DNA of 64,000 nucleotides from JANSYL01 sp965229695 (GTDB taxonomy: Bacteria; Pseudomonadota; Alphaproteobacteria; Rhodobacterales; Rhodobacteraceae). Below are positions 9,494 to 17,135 of this stretch, in pieces. Below the pieces are notes generated by a model. It worked only from the letters and a program-made list of their open reading frames with translations, was not told where the DNA came from and did no database searches. A program made the position numbers and the translations under genes. Numbering within the stretch: the first letter of the stretch is position 1; each line of letters begins with the position of its first letter. The stretch spans positions 2,976,001 to 3,040,000 of the forward strand of contig OZ245921.1 in the NCBI GenBank assembly GCA_965229695.1, written 5' to 3'.

Positions 9494-10234
9494 ATGCCCA
9501 ATTGGACGAACCCAACCCCCGAGGTTGTCACCTACGTTGTTGGCGATATTCACGGATGTTCCGGTAAGCTTCAGACTTTATTGAATAATATCGACATTGA
9601 CGTGGCACAGAACCAGTTCGCCGCACCGCATTTGGTTTTCGTCGGCGATTATGTCGACCGTGGCGAACACAGCGCCGATGTCATGACATTTGTATATGAA
9701 CTTTCAGCGGCATACCCCGAACAGGTGGCCTGCCTGATGGGCAATCACGAACAGATGATGTTGGATTTTTTGGATGATCCGATTGGGCCTGCCAAGCGCT
9801 GGCTGCGGCATGGTGGTTTGCAGACCCTGCGCAGCTTTGGCGTGCAACTCAGCACATCAGGCGGGCAGATGGCACCGGGCGCCATGCTTGATGCCGCCGC
9901 CGATTTGCGCGCCGCGCTTGGGCGATCGATGCTGGATTGGCTGCGCGCGCTGCCTTTGATGTGGAACTCGAATGATCTTTGGGTGGTCCATGCGGGGGCA
10001 GACCCTGCCGTCCCGATGGAAGCGCAAAAGGACGAGGTGCTGATCTGGGGCACGGATCGCTTCACGGCCTCGGATCGTACCGATGGGCAATGGGTTGTTG
10101 TCGGGCATAAATCCGTGCCCGAGGCCGTGGCGCAAGATGGTCGCATCTTCATCGACACCGGTGCTGTCTATGGCCGTGCGCTGACGGCCCTTCGTGTCGA
10201 CCCAACGGGCGGGCTAAGCTTTATTTCGTCGTGA
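9494..10234 (+). CDS. PPP-family serine/threonine protein phosphatase-like metallophosphoesterase
   Basis: Cytoplasmic metal-dependent phosphatase of about 246 residues. The PPP signature motifs are all present: GDIHG in YVVGDIHGCSGKLQTLL, GDYVDRG in VFVGDYVDRGEHSADV, GNHE in CLMGNHEQMMLDFL, a VHAG motif in WVVHAGADP and the C-terminal GHKSVP. The first in-frame start is TTG at 9458; I prefer ATG 9494, with GGAA ahead of it. It is divergent from wza and overlaps the end of the M81 gene by 14 nt. Its place beside a tyrosine-kinase polysaccharide system suggests, without proof, that it dephosphorylates a component of that system. Confidence 0.88.
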   Translation: MPNWTNPTPEVVTYVVGDIHGCSGKLQTLLNNIDIDVAQNQFAAPHLVFVGDYVDRGEHSADVMTFVYELSAAYPEQVACLMGNHEQMMLDFLDDPIGPAKRWLRHGGLQTLRSFGVQLSTSGGQMAPGAMLDAAADLRAALGRSMLDWLRALPLMWNSNDLWVVHAGADPAVPMEAQKDEVLIWGTDRFTASDRTDGQWVVVGHKSVPEAVAQDGRIFIDTGAVYGRALTALRVDPTGGLSFISS

Positions 10235-11717
10235 CCTCAGGGGCGACGGCGCCTGCGATCCGGACGCCTGGGCGCAAGTGTTTGAACTGGGCGTGGCTTA
10301 GCTCACATGGGAACAGCCCCGGCGCTGCAACCGTTAGGACATGGCTGGCAATCGGTTCAAAATCCGCGCGAAAATGCGCTGTGCTTTTGACGCAGATGAC
10401 CTGGGCCGCCTTAGGGTCGAGGCCGAGATGGGTGAAATGGGCCAAATCCAGGCACTGATTGCGAATGCTCGTGACGACCACCTGAATGTCGGCGCCCTGA
10501 TCGTTGATTCCCAACACAGCCGTCGGCCCTAGGGTCGCGACACCGCCACCATACATTTCACCCGAATAGCGGCATTGCCCGTCGCCGATCCGATCTACGG
10601 TGAAAGCAGCATTCAGCGGCGCCTCTTGGCCAACGCCGCTTCGGCCGCCCATGTCCCCTGTGAATTCAGCCCCCTCGCCAGCGGCAATAGCCTGCTCCAC
10701 CAAAGCGGGATCATGCATCAGGCCCATGATCACACCGCGCGCGCCCACTGCGATCAAAGCACGCAAAAGACCCACCGTATCCGAGGACGCACCGGCCCCG
10801 GGGTTGTCCTGCACATCCGCAAGAATCAAGGGTTTGTCGCCCCTGTGATTGGTGGCCTGGGTGGCTGCTGCCTCGGGCGTTAGCAGCGGAAGTTCAAAGG
10901 CGTCTTCGGCCTCGGCGAGTTCGGCGGCGTGTAGATCGGCCAAAGCCTCGGCTTCGCTCTGCGTCTCGGCATAGGCCACCAGGGCCGGGCCGGTATCGGG
11001 CGTGTCGCCTGCGGTGAAGCCCAAGGCAAGTTCCACATGATGCCCGGGACGGTCGGGCAAAGCGGCATAAAGCTGTCGCGCCGGGCCGGGGCCCGTGTGT
11101 TGCGCATGGGTGGGGATCAGGAAATCGGCCTGCCGAAAGGCTTTGGCCCGTCGCCCATGCAGCAGGGTATGTTGCAATTGGTCCCAGGCGCGCGCCCCGG
11201 TTTCGGCCATGTCCAGATGCGGATAGTTTTTGAACAGGCAAATCACGTCACAGGCATCGACCATCGCCTGGGTCAGGTTCGCGTGCAGATCAAGACTGAT
11301 CGCAATTGGCAGCTCGGGGCCGACCGCGTTGCGGATCAATCGCAACAAGGCCCCCTCGCCATCCAGATGCGCTTCGGTGATCATGGCGCCGTGCAGATCA
11401 AGATAGACAGCGTCGATCTCACCCGCTGTGCGGATGCCGGTCAGGATATCGCCGGCAATCTTGTCAAAGGCTTCGGTTGTCGCCAAGCCCGACGGTTCTG
11501 CCGAACACCACAGGATCGGGTGCAGCGTGGCCTTGTCTTTTGCCGCTGCCGCAAAGCCCGCCAGAGGCAGGTTCATACCTTGGGTGTGATCAATCACATC
11601 GGCGCCGCGTAGCATGGCCGGCCAAGAATCAGCCATCTCAAACTCAGCAAGCCCGGCCTTGGTGATCCCAAAGCTGTTGGTTTCATGCTGAAACCCGGCA
11701 ATGGCGATCTTGGTCAT
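10221..11717 (-). CDS. M81-family metallopeptidase (MlrC-like)
   Basis: A 498-residue member of the M81 (microcystinase C-like) family. The N-terminal IAIAGFQHETNSFGITKAG, the central DLHGAMITEAHLDGEG and SLDLHANLTQAM, and the later ILADVQDNPGAGASSDT are family signatures; the His residues in these are candidate zinc ligands. Most family members outside microcystin degraders have no known substrate and probably act on small amides or peptides. The gene follows the M24 peptidase by 18 nt on the same strand, so the two likely form one unit. Its stop overlaps the convergent phosphatase gene. Confidence 0.87.
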   Translation of the reverse strand: MTKIAIAGFQHETNSFGITKAGLAEFEMADSWPAMLRGADVIDHTQGMNLPLAGFAAAAKDKATLHPILWCSAEPSGLATTEAFDKIAGDILTGIRTAGEIDAVYLDLHGAMITEAHLDGEGALLRLIRNAVGPELPIAISLDLHANLTQAMVDACDVICLFKNYPHLDMAETGARAWDQLQHTLLHGRRAKAFRQADFLIPTHAQHTGPGPARQLYAALPDRPGHHVELALGFTAGDTPDTGPALVAYAETQSEAEALADLHAAELAEAEDAFELPLLTPEAAATQATNHRGDKPLILADVQDNPGAGASSDTVGLLRALIAVGARGVIMGLMHDPALVEQAIAAGEGAEFTGDMGGRSGVGQEAPLNAAFTVDRIGDGQCRYSGEMYGGGVATLGPTAVLGINDQGADIQVVVTSIRNQCLDLAHFTHLGLDPKAAQVICVKSTAHFRADFEPIASHVLTVAAPGLFPCELSHAQFKHLRPGVRIAGAVAPEVTTK

Positions 11718-11735
11718 GGCGCGGGCCCCGGTCGA

Positions 11736-12821
11736 TCAAACATCGATCACGCGCAGGTCACGGGGCAGGCCGGACAGAATTTCCGGCCCATCGGCGCGCA
11801 GCACGACAATCTCTTCCAGACGGATGCCGAAGCGGCCCGGCAGATAAATGCCCGGCTCGATGGAAAACACCATGCCTTCGCGCAGCACGCTGTCTGAACT
11901 GGCGGTCACATAGGGCGGTTCGTGGACCTCAACGCCCATGCCATGGCCCGTGCGGTGGGTGAAATACGCGCCATAGCCCGCAGCCTCGATCACCCCGCGC
12001 GCGGCGGCATCGACGGCGCTGGCCAGGGCGCCGGGTCTGGCGGCCTGCATCGCGGCCTCGACGGCGGCCTCGACGATGGCGTGGATTTCGACATAGCCCT
12101 CGGGCGGTGCGCCGAGAACAGCCATACGTGTGATGTCTGAGGAATAGCCACCCATGGCCGCCCCCATATCCATCACCACGGCCTGGCCTTCTTCCAGACG
12201 CGCCTCACCGGTCTGGTGGTGGGGAAAGGCACCGTTCACCCCGCTGCCGATGATTGTAAAAAGCGGTCGGGCCCCCTGATCGGCAAAGCTTTGGCGCGTC
12301 AGCTTGGCAACCTCGCGTTCGGTCATGCCGGGGCGCATCGCGGCCCATGTCGCCAGCATCGCCCGATCCGCGATGGCGGCATTGGCTTTCAGGCACGCAA
12401 TCTCGTCGTCATCTTTCTGCATGCGCAGCGCGCCAATGGTCGTGGCGGTGAACTGTCGTTTGGTCCCAGGCAGGGCATCTTGGATCAAGGCCGCATGATC
12501 GGCGCGCATGGTTTCATCCAAGACCAGCGCCTTGGCACTTGTCACATCAAGCGCGTGCAAAAGCTTGGCCAGAGCGGCCTCAGGCCCATCGGCATCATCC
12601 CATGTGTAAAAGGGCAGATCGGTTTGGGTGCGCGCGCTTTCGGCCTCCAAGGCAGGCATCAAAAACCCGATGCCGCTTTGTGAAATGCAGGCCAGCAAGG
12701 GGCGTTCGTCGCCATGGGGGCGCGTGTCCAAAAGCCAGGCCATGTGGGCGCCGGGGCCAAGGGCCACAAGGTCCACACCTTCGGCGGCCATGACGCTTCG
12801 CAATCGTTCAATCCGGTCCAT
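11736..12821 (-). CDS. M24-family Xaa-Pro peptidase
   Basis: Cytoplasmic dinuclear-metal aminopeptidase or prolidase-like enzyme (361 residues). An N-terminal creatinase-type domain is followed by the pita-bread catalytic domain. Metal ligands are visible: Asp in VVMDMGAAMGGYSSDITR (two Asp), His in HRTGHGMGVEVHEPP, Glu in MVFSIEPGIY and Glu in RLEEIVVL. It is followed 18 nt later by the M81 peptidase gene, so a two-step cleavage of a proline-containing or amide compound is possible. It lies 125 nt downstream of pcaG on the same strand and might be read through from there. Confidence 0.9.
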   Translation of the reverse strand: MDRIERLRSVMAAEGVDLVALGPGAHMAWLLDTRPHGDERPLLACISQSGIGFLMPALEAESARTQTDLPFYTWDDADGPEAALAKLLHALDVTSAKALVLDETMRADHAALIQDALPGTKRQFTATTIGALRMQKDDDEIACLKANAAIADRAMLATWAAMRPGMTEREVAKLTRQSFADQGARPLFTIIGSGVNGAFPHHQTGEARLEEGQAVVMDMGAAMGGYSSDITRMAVLGAPPEGYVEIHAIVEAAVEAAMQAARPGALASAVDAAARGVIEAAGYGAYFTHRTGHGMGVEVHEPPYVTASSDSVLREGMVFSIEPGIYLPGRFGIRLEEIVVLRADGPEILSGLPRDLRVIDV

Positions 12822-12946
12822 GACGCGCCCCCAATTCCTCGGTCGATCCCGACCCTTCTATCCCAATGGTGTCAAGGGTCTAGCCATCAAATATGCCACC
12901 CGGAAACCTAAGTGCCCCGGCCCATAAGCATCGTGCAGCGCTTCGG

Positions 12947-13561
12947 CTAAATATCCAGAAACACGGTTTCCGAGGGGCCTTGCAAATGAATGTCAAACAC
13001 ATAGCGCCCGGCATCGACTTTTCTTGCAAGCAAGGTTGCGGCGCGTCCGGTTGCATCGGCGGCCTGCAACAAAGGGTCGTCTACGTTGGCGTCGGGTTCA
13101 TCATCAAAATAGGCGCGGGTGTGTAGGCCGATATTGATCCCCCGCGCCACGATCCACAGGCTAACATGGGGCGCTTGCATCCGACCGTCGGGCATCGGAA
13201 TGGCCCCGGGTTTCACAGTATCAAAGCTGTAGGCCCCGCTGGCGCCATCGGTCGCAGTGCGACCAAAGCCAGTGAAGTTCGGATCGGCCACGCCGCGCCG
13301 GTCGGATGGGCCGCGAAAGATGCCATGGCCATCGGCCTGCCAGATCTCGATCACTGCATCGCACACGGGCGACCCATCGCCATCAAAGACCGCGCCGCTG
13401 AGCGTTATGTCCTCACCCCGCGATGGCCCTGTCTTCAGTTCTGTCCCCAGATCGTCGGGATAAAGCGCGATCCCGGTTTCTGACGGGGTGCAGCCGATAT
13501 GCACATAAGGACCAGCGGTTTGGCTGGGCGTTTCTTTCAGCAGGTTTTCCCGATCCGCCAT
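12947..13561 (-). CDS. pcaG: Protocatechuate 3,4-dioxygenase alpha subunit
   Basis: Alpha subunit of the intradiol ring-cleaving enzyme that turns protocatechuate into 3-carboxy-cis,cis-muconate (beta-ketoadipate pathway). At 204 residues it has the normal length. It starts ETPSQTAGPYVHIGCTP, a hallmark of PcaG, and contains AVIEIWQADGHGIF and SLWIVARGINIGLHTRAYF. The alpha subunit lacks the iron centre, consistent with the family. It lies 3 nt downstream of pcaH, in the order pcaC-pcaH-pcaG. Confidence 0.95.
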   Translation of the reverse strand: MADRENLLKETPSQTAGPYVHIGCTPSETGIALYPDDLGTELKTGPSRGEDITLSGAVFDGDGSPVCDAVIEIWQADGHGIFRGPSDRRGVADPNFTGFGRTATDGASGAYSFDTVKPGAIPMPDGRMQAPHVSLWIVARGINIGLHTRAYFDDEPDANVDDPLLQAADATGRAATLLARKVDAGRYVFDIHLQGPSETVFLDI

Positions 13562-13564
13562 GCT

Positions 13565-14302
13565 CTACGCCCCCTCTGGCCGGTTTTCGAAAAGCGTCTG
13601 GTGCCGACCGCGCAGAACGATGTCAAAGCGATAGGCACGCATATCCATGGGCACCGTGCGGTCGATATCGAAGGGTGCGATCAATCGCTCAACCGCCTCT
13701 TTCGACGGGATCGCATTGACGATTGGGCAGCGCCAAATCAGCGGATCGCCCTCGAAATAAAGCTGGGTGATCAGACGTTGGGCAAAGGAATGCCCCATCA
13801 GGCTGAGGTGGACATGCGCAGGCCGCCAGTCATTCGGGCCGTTAGGCCAAGGATAGGGGCCTGGCTGCACGCTGAGAAATTCATACCGTCCGTCTTCATC
13901 GGTGATGACCCGTCCACATCCGCCGAAATTTTCGTCCAGGGGCGCGATATAACCTTCGTTCTTGTGCCGATACCGTCCACCGGCATTGGCCTGCCAAACC
14001 TCGATCAACGCGCCGGGCACGGGGCGGCCCATTTCATCTTGAACGCGGCCATGGACCAAGATGCGCGGGCCAATCGCGCTTTGGCCCGGGGCGGCGAAAT
14101 TGTGGATCAGGTCGTGATCCAGCGGCCCCAAGATGTCATGGCCAAAAACCGGGCCGGTTTCTTCGGCCAGGGTTGAGGGCATTTTCAGCAGCGCGTGCTC
14201 GGGCGCGCGTTTATGCGAGGATTTATAGGCCGGGGCCAGCGCGGGCGGTTGCCAGGCGCGATCCCGGGGCAGATACCCCCGCTGCGTGTTTGCACCGCTC
14301 AT
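13565..14302 (-). CDS. pcaH: Protocatechuate 3,4-dioxygenase beta subunit
   Basis: Iron-bearing beta subunit of protocatechuate 3,4-dioxygenase (245 residues). The four Fe(III) ligands expected in the family are visible: Tyr111 in NAGGRYRHKNEGY, Tyr150 in QPGPYPWPN, and His163/His165 in WRPAHVHLSLMG. Its ATG overlaps the pcaC stop by 4 nt, and pcaG follows directly, so the subunits are made from one transcript. Confidence 0.96.
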   Translation of the reverse strand: MSGANTQRGYLPRDRAWQPPALAPAYKSSHKRAPEHALLKMPSTLAEETGPVFGHDILGPLDHDLIHNFAAPGQSAIGPRILVHGRVQDEMGRPVPGALIEVWQANAGGRYRHKNEGYIAPLDENFGGCGRVITDEDGRYEFLSVQPGPYPWPNGPNDWRPAHVHLSLMGHSFAQRLITQLYFEGDPLIWRCPIVNAIPSKEAVERLIAPFDIDRTVPMDMRAYRFDIVLRGRHQTLFENRPEGA

Positions 14303-14679
14303 AAAGCCACCCCCATCTCGGCATAGGTTTCTTTGGCCAGTTTGATGGCGCGATTGGCCTTGGGCACGCCAGCATAAACCGCCACATGCAAAAGCGCTTG
14401 CATCACATCCTGCGGTGACGCCCCGGTATTGGCCGTGGCGCGAATATGCATTGGGATTTCGTCGAAACTGCCCGTGGCCGCGAGGATGGCGAGCGTCATC
14501 ATCGAGCGTTCGCGCTGGGGGATCGTGTCATCGGCCCACAGCGTGCCCCATGCGCTTTCGGTGATCATTTGCTGAAACGGCGCGTCAAAGCCGGCGGTGC
14601 CCGCTTCGGCACGGTCAACATGGACATCCCCCAAAACCGCGCGGCGCGTGGCCATTCCTGTCTTGTGACGGTCGGGCAT
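14299..14679 (-). CDS. pcaC: 4-carboxymuconolactone decarboxylase
   Basis: Enzyme of the beta-ketoadipate pathway that decarboxylates gamma-carboxymuconolactone to beta-ketoadipate enol-lactone (126 residues). Family motifs are LGDVHVDRAEA near the N-terminus, ITESAWGTLWADD, and HIRATANTGASPQDVMQALLH. The open frame extends to 14757, but ATG 14679 has an AGGAGGA site seven bases upstream and gives the standard length. First gene of the pcaCHG unit. No pcaB, pcaD, pcaQ or clear PcaQ operator is visible in the window. Confidence 0.95.
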   Translation of the reverse strand: MPDRHKTGMATRRAVLGDVHVDRAEAGTAGFDAPFQQMITESAWGTLWADDTIPQRERSMMTLAILAATGSFDEIPMHIRATANTGASPQDVMQALLHVAVYAGVPKANRAIKLAKETYAEMGVAL

Positions 14680-14795
14680 AGGCGATCCTCCTCCTACGGG
14701 GGAGGATGCCCTTTGCTTGGCGGGATGTAAAACACCTGTGTTGGGCAAACGCCCCAAGCGGCCCGCCGGTTTAGACTAGCGCGGCCAAGCTGGCG

Positions 14796-15902
14796 TTAGG
14801 CGTCGGCCTTCAACACGCCGCGCTGGATCTGATCTTCTTCGATCGACTCGAAGAGCGCTTTGAAATTGCCCTCACCAAAGCCATCATCGCCTTTGCGCTG
14901 GATGAACTCGAAAAAGATCGGGCCGATCACGGTTTGCGAGAAAATTTGCAGCAAAATCCGCGTCACGCCACCATCAACCACGCCTTCGCCATCGATCAGA
15001 ATGCCGTGGCGCTTCATCCGCTCGATGGGCTCTTCATGCCCGTGCACGCGCTTATGGCTCATCGCGTAATAGGTCGCTGGTGGGGCGGGCATAAAGGCGA
15101 TGCCGTCGTCCGAGATCTGATCGGTCGCGGCATAGATATCATCGGTGCCAACCGCGATATGCTGAATGCCTTCGCCTTTGTATTCTTTCAGATATTCCTC
15201 GATCTGGCTGTTTTCATCCGCGCTTTCATTGATCGGGATGCGGATCTTGCCATCGGGGCTGGTCAGGGCGCGTGAAAACAGGCCGGTTTGCTTGCCTTTG
15301 ATGTCAAAGAAGCGGATCTCGCGGAAATTGAAGGCCTGGGCGTAGAAATCATACCAGGTCGACATATTGCCCCGCGCCACATTGTGGGTCAGGTGGTCGA
15401 TGTAATAGAAGCCCGCGCCGCCCGGGGCCGGATCAACCTCGCCCAGCCAGTCATATTCCTCGGCATAACACGACCCGTCCTCACCATAAGTGTCGACGAA
15501 ATAAAGAAGCGACCCACCGATGCCGATCACTGCGGGCACATCCAGGGATTTGTCGTCACCGGTGTATTCCTCGGCCCCGTAATCCAAGGCACATTTCAGC
15601 GCGTGCTGGGCATCGACTACGCGCCAGGCCATGGCCGGTGCGCAAGGCCCATGGGCCTCGACAAACCGGGCCGCGTGGCTGTTTTTCTCGCGATTGATCA
15701 GATAGTTCACGCCGCCCTGCCGGTAGAGCGAGATATCTTTGGTCTTATGGCGGGCCACTTCGACATAGCCCATGTTCTGGAACAGGGTTTCCAAGACGCC
15801 CGGATCAGGGTGGGCGAATTCGACAAATTCGAACCCGTCGGTTCCGGCTTTGTTAATGGCGTCGATTTTAGCTTTCGGGGCGTCATGGGGGAATGGTCCC
15901 AT
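14796..15902 (-). CDS. hppD: 4-hydroxyphenylpyruvate dioxygenase
   Basis: Fe(II) dioxygenase converting 4-hydroxyphenylpyruvate to homogentisate in tyrosine degradation (368 residues). Two VOC-fold halves are present; the iron ligands expected for the family are seen as His in FYYIDHLTHNV, His in GEGIQHIAVGTDDI and Glu in GPIFFEFIQRKGDDGFG. ATG 15902 is preceded by AGGAGG, while the upstream frame to 15947 has no such site. It is the gene ahead of pcaCHG on the same strand, but separated by 116 nt, so it may be a separate unit. Homogentisate dioxygenase is not in the window. Confidence 0.96.
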   Translation of the reverse strand: MGPFPHDAPKAKIDAINKAGTDGFEFVEFAHPDPGVLETLFQNMGYVEVARHKTKDISLYRQGGVNYLINREKNSHAARFVEAHGPCAPAMAWRVVDAQHALKCALDYGAEEYTGDDKSLDVPAVIGIGGSLLYFVDTYGEDGSCYAEEYDWLGEVDPAPGGAGFYYIDHLTHNVARGNMSTWYDFYAQAFNFREIRFFDIKGKQTGLFSRALTSPDGKIRIPINESADENSQIEEYLKEYKGEGIQHIAVGTDDIYAATDQISDDGIAFMPAPPATYYAMSHKRVHGHEEPIERMKRHGILIDGEGVVDGGVTRILLQIFSQTVIGPIFFEFIQRKGDDGFGEGNFKALFESIEEDQIQRGVLKADA

Positions 15903-16064
15903 CGCGGTCTCCTCCTCTGATGATGCTCGCGTGTACGTGCCCTCCACGCGAAAATCTCAGTCCCGGCCCGCGGGGTTGGCAGCATGGGCAAAGCCATTCG
16001 TTGCCAACGCAACGAAATATAACCCATCCTCGGGGTCGGTCAATGGGGCAGGGCGCGTTGGTCT

Positions 16065-16976
16065 CTAACGAGGCTGTGTTTTTGAAAGCGCCTCTGCGGC
16101 GGCCCGCACCAGATCCGCGATCTTGATTAACTCATCGGCAAGGGGGCTTGATTTGCGCCAGATTATACCCACGGTGCGGCTCGGCTGCGCGCCCTTGAAG
16201 GCTGACACCGTGACATCGGTCGACCTGGTTTCGACCGCGACCGCCATATCCGGGATCAACGTGACACCAATGCCCGCGCTGACCATTTGCACCAGTGTGG
16301 AAAGGGAACTGCCATCCAACCCATCACGCGTGGGCGCGGCGGGCAGGTTGCAAAAGGCCAGCGCCTGATCGCGGAAACAGTGCCCTTCTTCCAGCAGCAG
16401 CAGACGCATGTCGCGCAGGGCGTCGGCATCGGGCGCTGGTATCTCAGGCGCGTCACTGGGCCGGACCAGCAGGAAGTTTTCGTCAAAAAGCGGTAGTTCT
16501 TCAAAGCTTGGCTCGGACACGGGCAGGGCCACGATCGCGGTATCGATGCGGCTGTCCGAAAGCTCCTGCACCAGGCGCGGGGTCAGCGTCTCGCGCACTT
16601 GGATATCAAGATCGGGGTATGCCTGGGTCAGCTGCCCAATTAGGCGGGGCAGCAGATAGGGGGCGATGGTGGGGATCACCCCGATCCGCAATCGCCCGAC
16701 CAACCCCGACTGCGCCGCGCGGGCCAGATCGCCCAACTCGTCAACAGCGCGCAAAATCTCGCGCACGCGGCTTTGAAACTCTTCACCAAACTGGGTCAGT
16801 TGCACCTGCCGCGTGCCGCGTTCGAAAAGCGGCGCACCCAAGCTTTGCTCAAGCTCTTTGATCTGCATCGACAGCGCGGGTTGTGAAATTGCGCAGACTG
16901 TGGCGGCTTGGCCAAAATGCCCGTGATGGGCCAGGGCCTGGAAATACCGAAACTGCTTGAGCGTGAGATTTTTCAT
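16065..16976 (-). CDS. oxyR: OxyR-type LysR-family hydrogen peroxide regulator
   Basis: LysR-family activator (303 residues) with an N-terminal winged helix (LKQFRYFQALAHHGHFGQAA, ISQPALSMQIKELEQSLG) and a substrate-binding-like domain. The redox pair that defines OxyR is intact: Cys200 and Cys209 in LEEGHCFRDQALAFC, the same nine-residue spacing as Cys199/Cys208 of E. coli OxyR. It is divergent from katG across a 159-nt region, the usual arrangement for control of catalase-peroxidase by peroxide and for autoregulation. Confidence 0.94.
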   Translation of the reverse strand: MKNLTLKQFRYFQALAHHGHFGQAATVCAISQPALSMQIKELEQSLGAPLFERGTRQVQLTQFGEEFQSRVREILRAVDELGDLARAAQSGLVGRLRIGVIPTIAPYLLPRLIGQLTQAYPDLDIQVRETLTPRLVQELSDSRIDTAIVALPVSEPSFEELPLFDENFLLVRPSDAPEIPAPDADALRDMRLLLLEEGHCFRDQALAFCNLPAAPTRDGLDGSSLSTLVQMVSAGIGVTLIPDMAVAVETRSTDVTVSAFKGAQPSRTVGIIWRKSSPLADELIKIADLVRAAAEALSKTQPR

Positions 16977-17033
16977 AAGCTGAAATTATCACGCCGATCA
17001 GAAAATCCAACTTAAACTAATTGCCGGTCTCTG

Positions 17034-17048
17034 TTAGAACGATTCTAG
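17034..17048. promoter_or_regulatory. Candidate operator in the oxyR-katG intergenic region
   Basis: A short inverted repeat, TAGAA-CGA-TTCTA (17035-17047), lies roughly midway between the oxyR and katG starts. LysR-type regulators bind partly palindromic T-N11-A sites near divergent promoters. The repeat is seen directly; that OxyR binds it is inference. Confidence 0.35.
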
Positions 17049-17135
17049 AGGATGATGGAGGGAGGCCCGAGGGGGTCGGCTACTCCTTCCGGAATCGTCG
17101 CTGCTTGTAACACATACCCAAGATCGGAGATCGTA

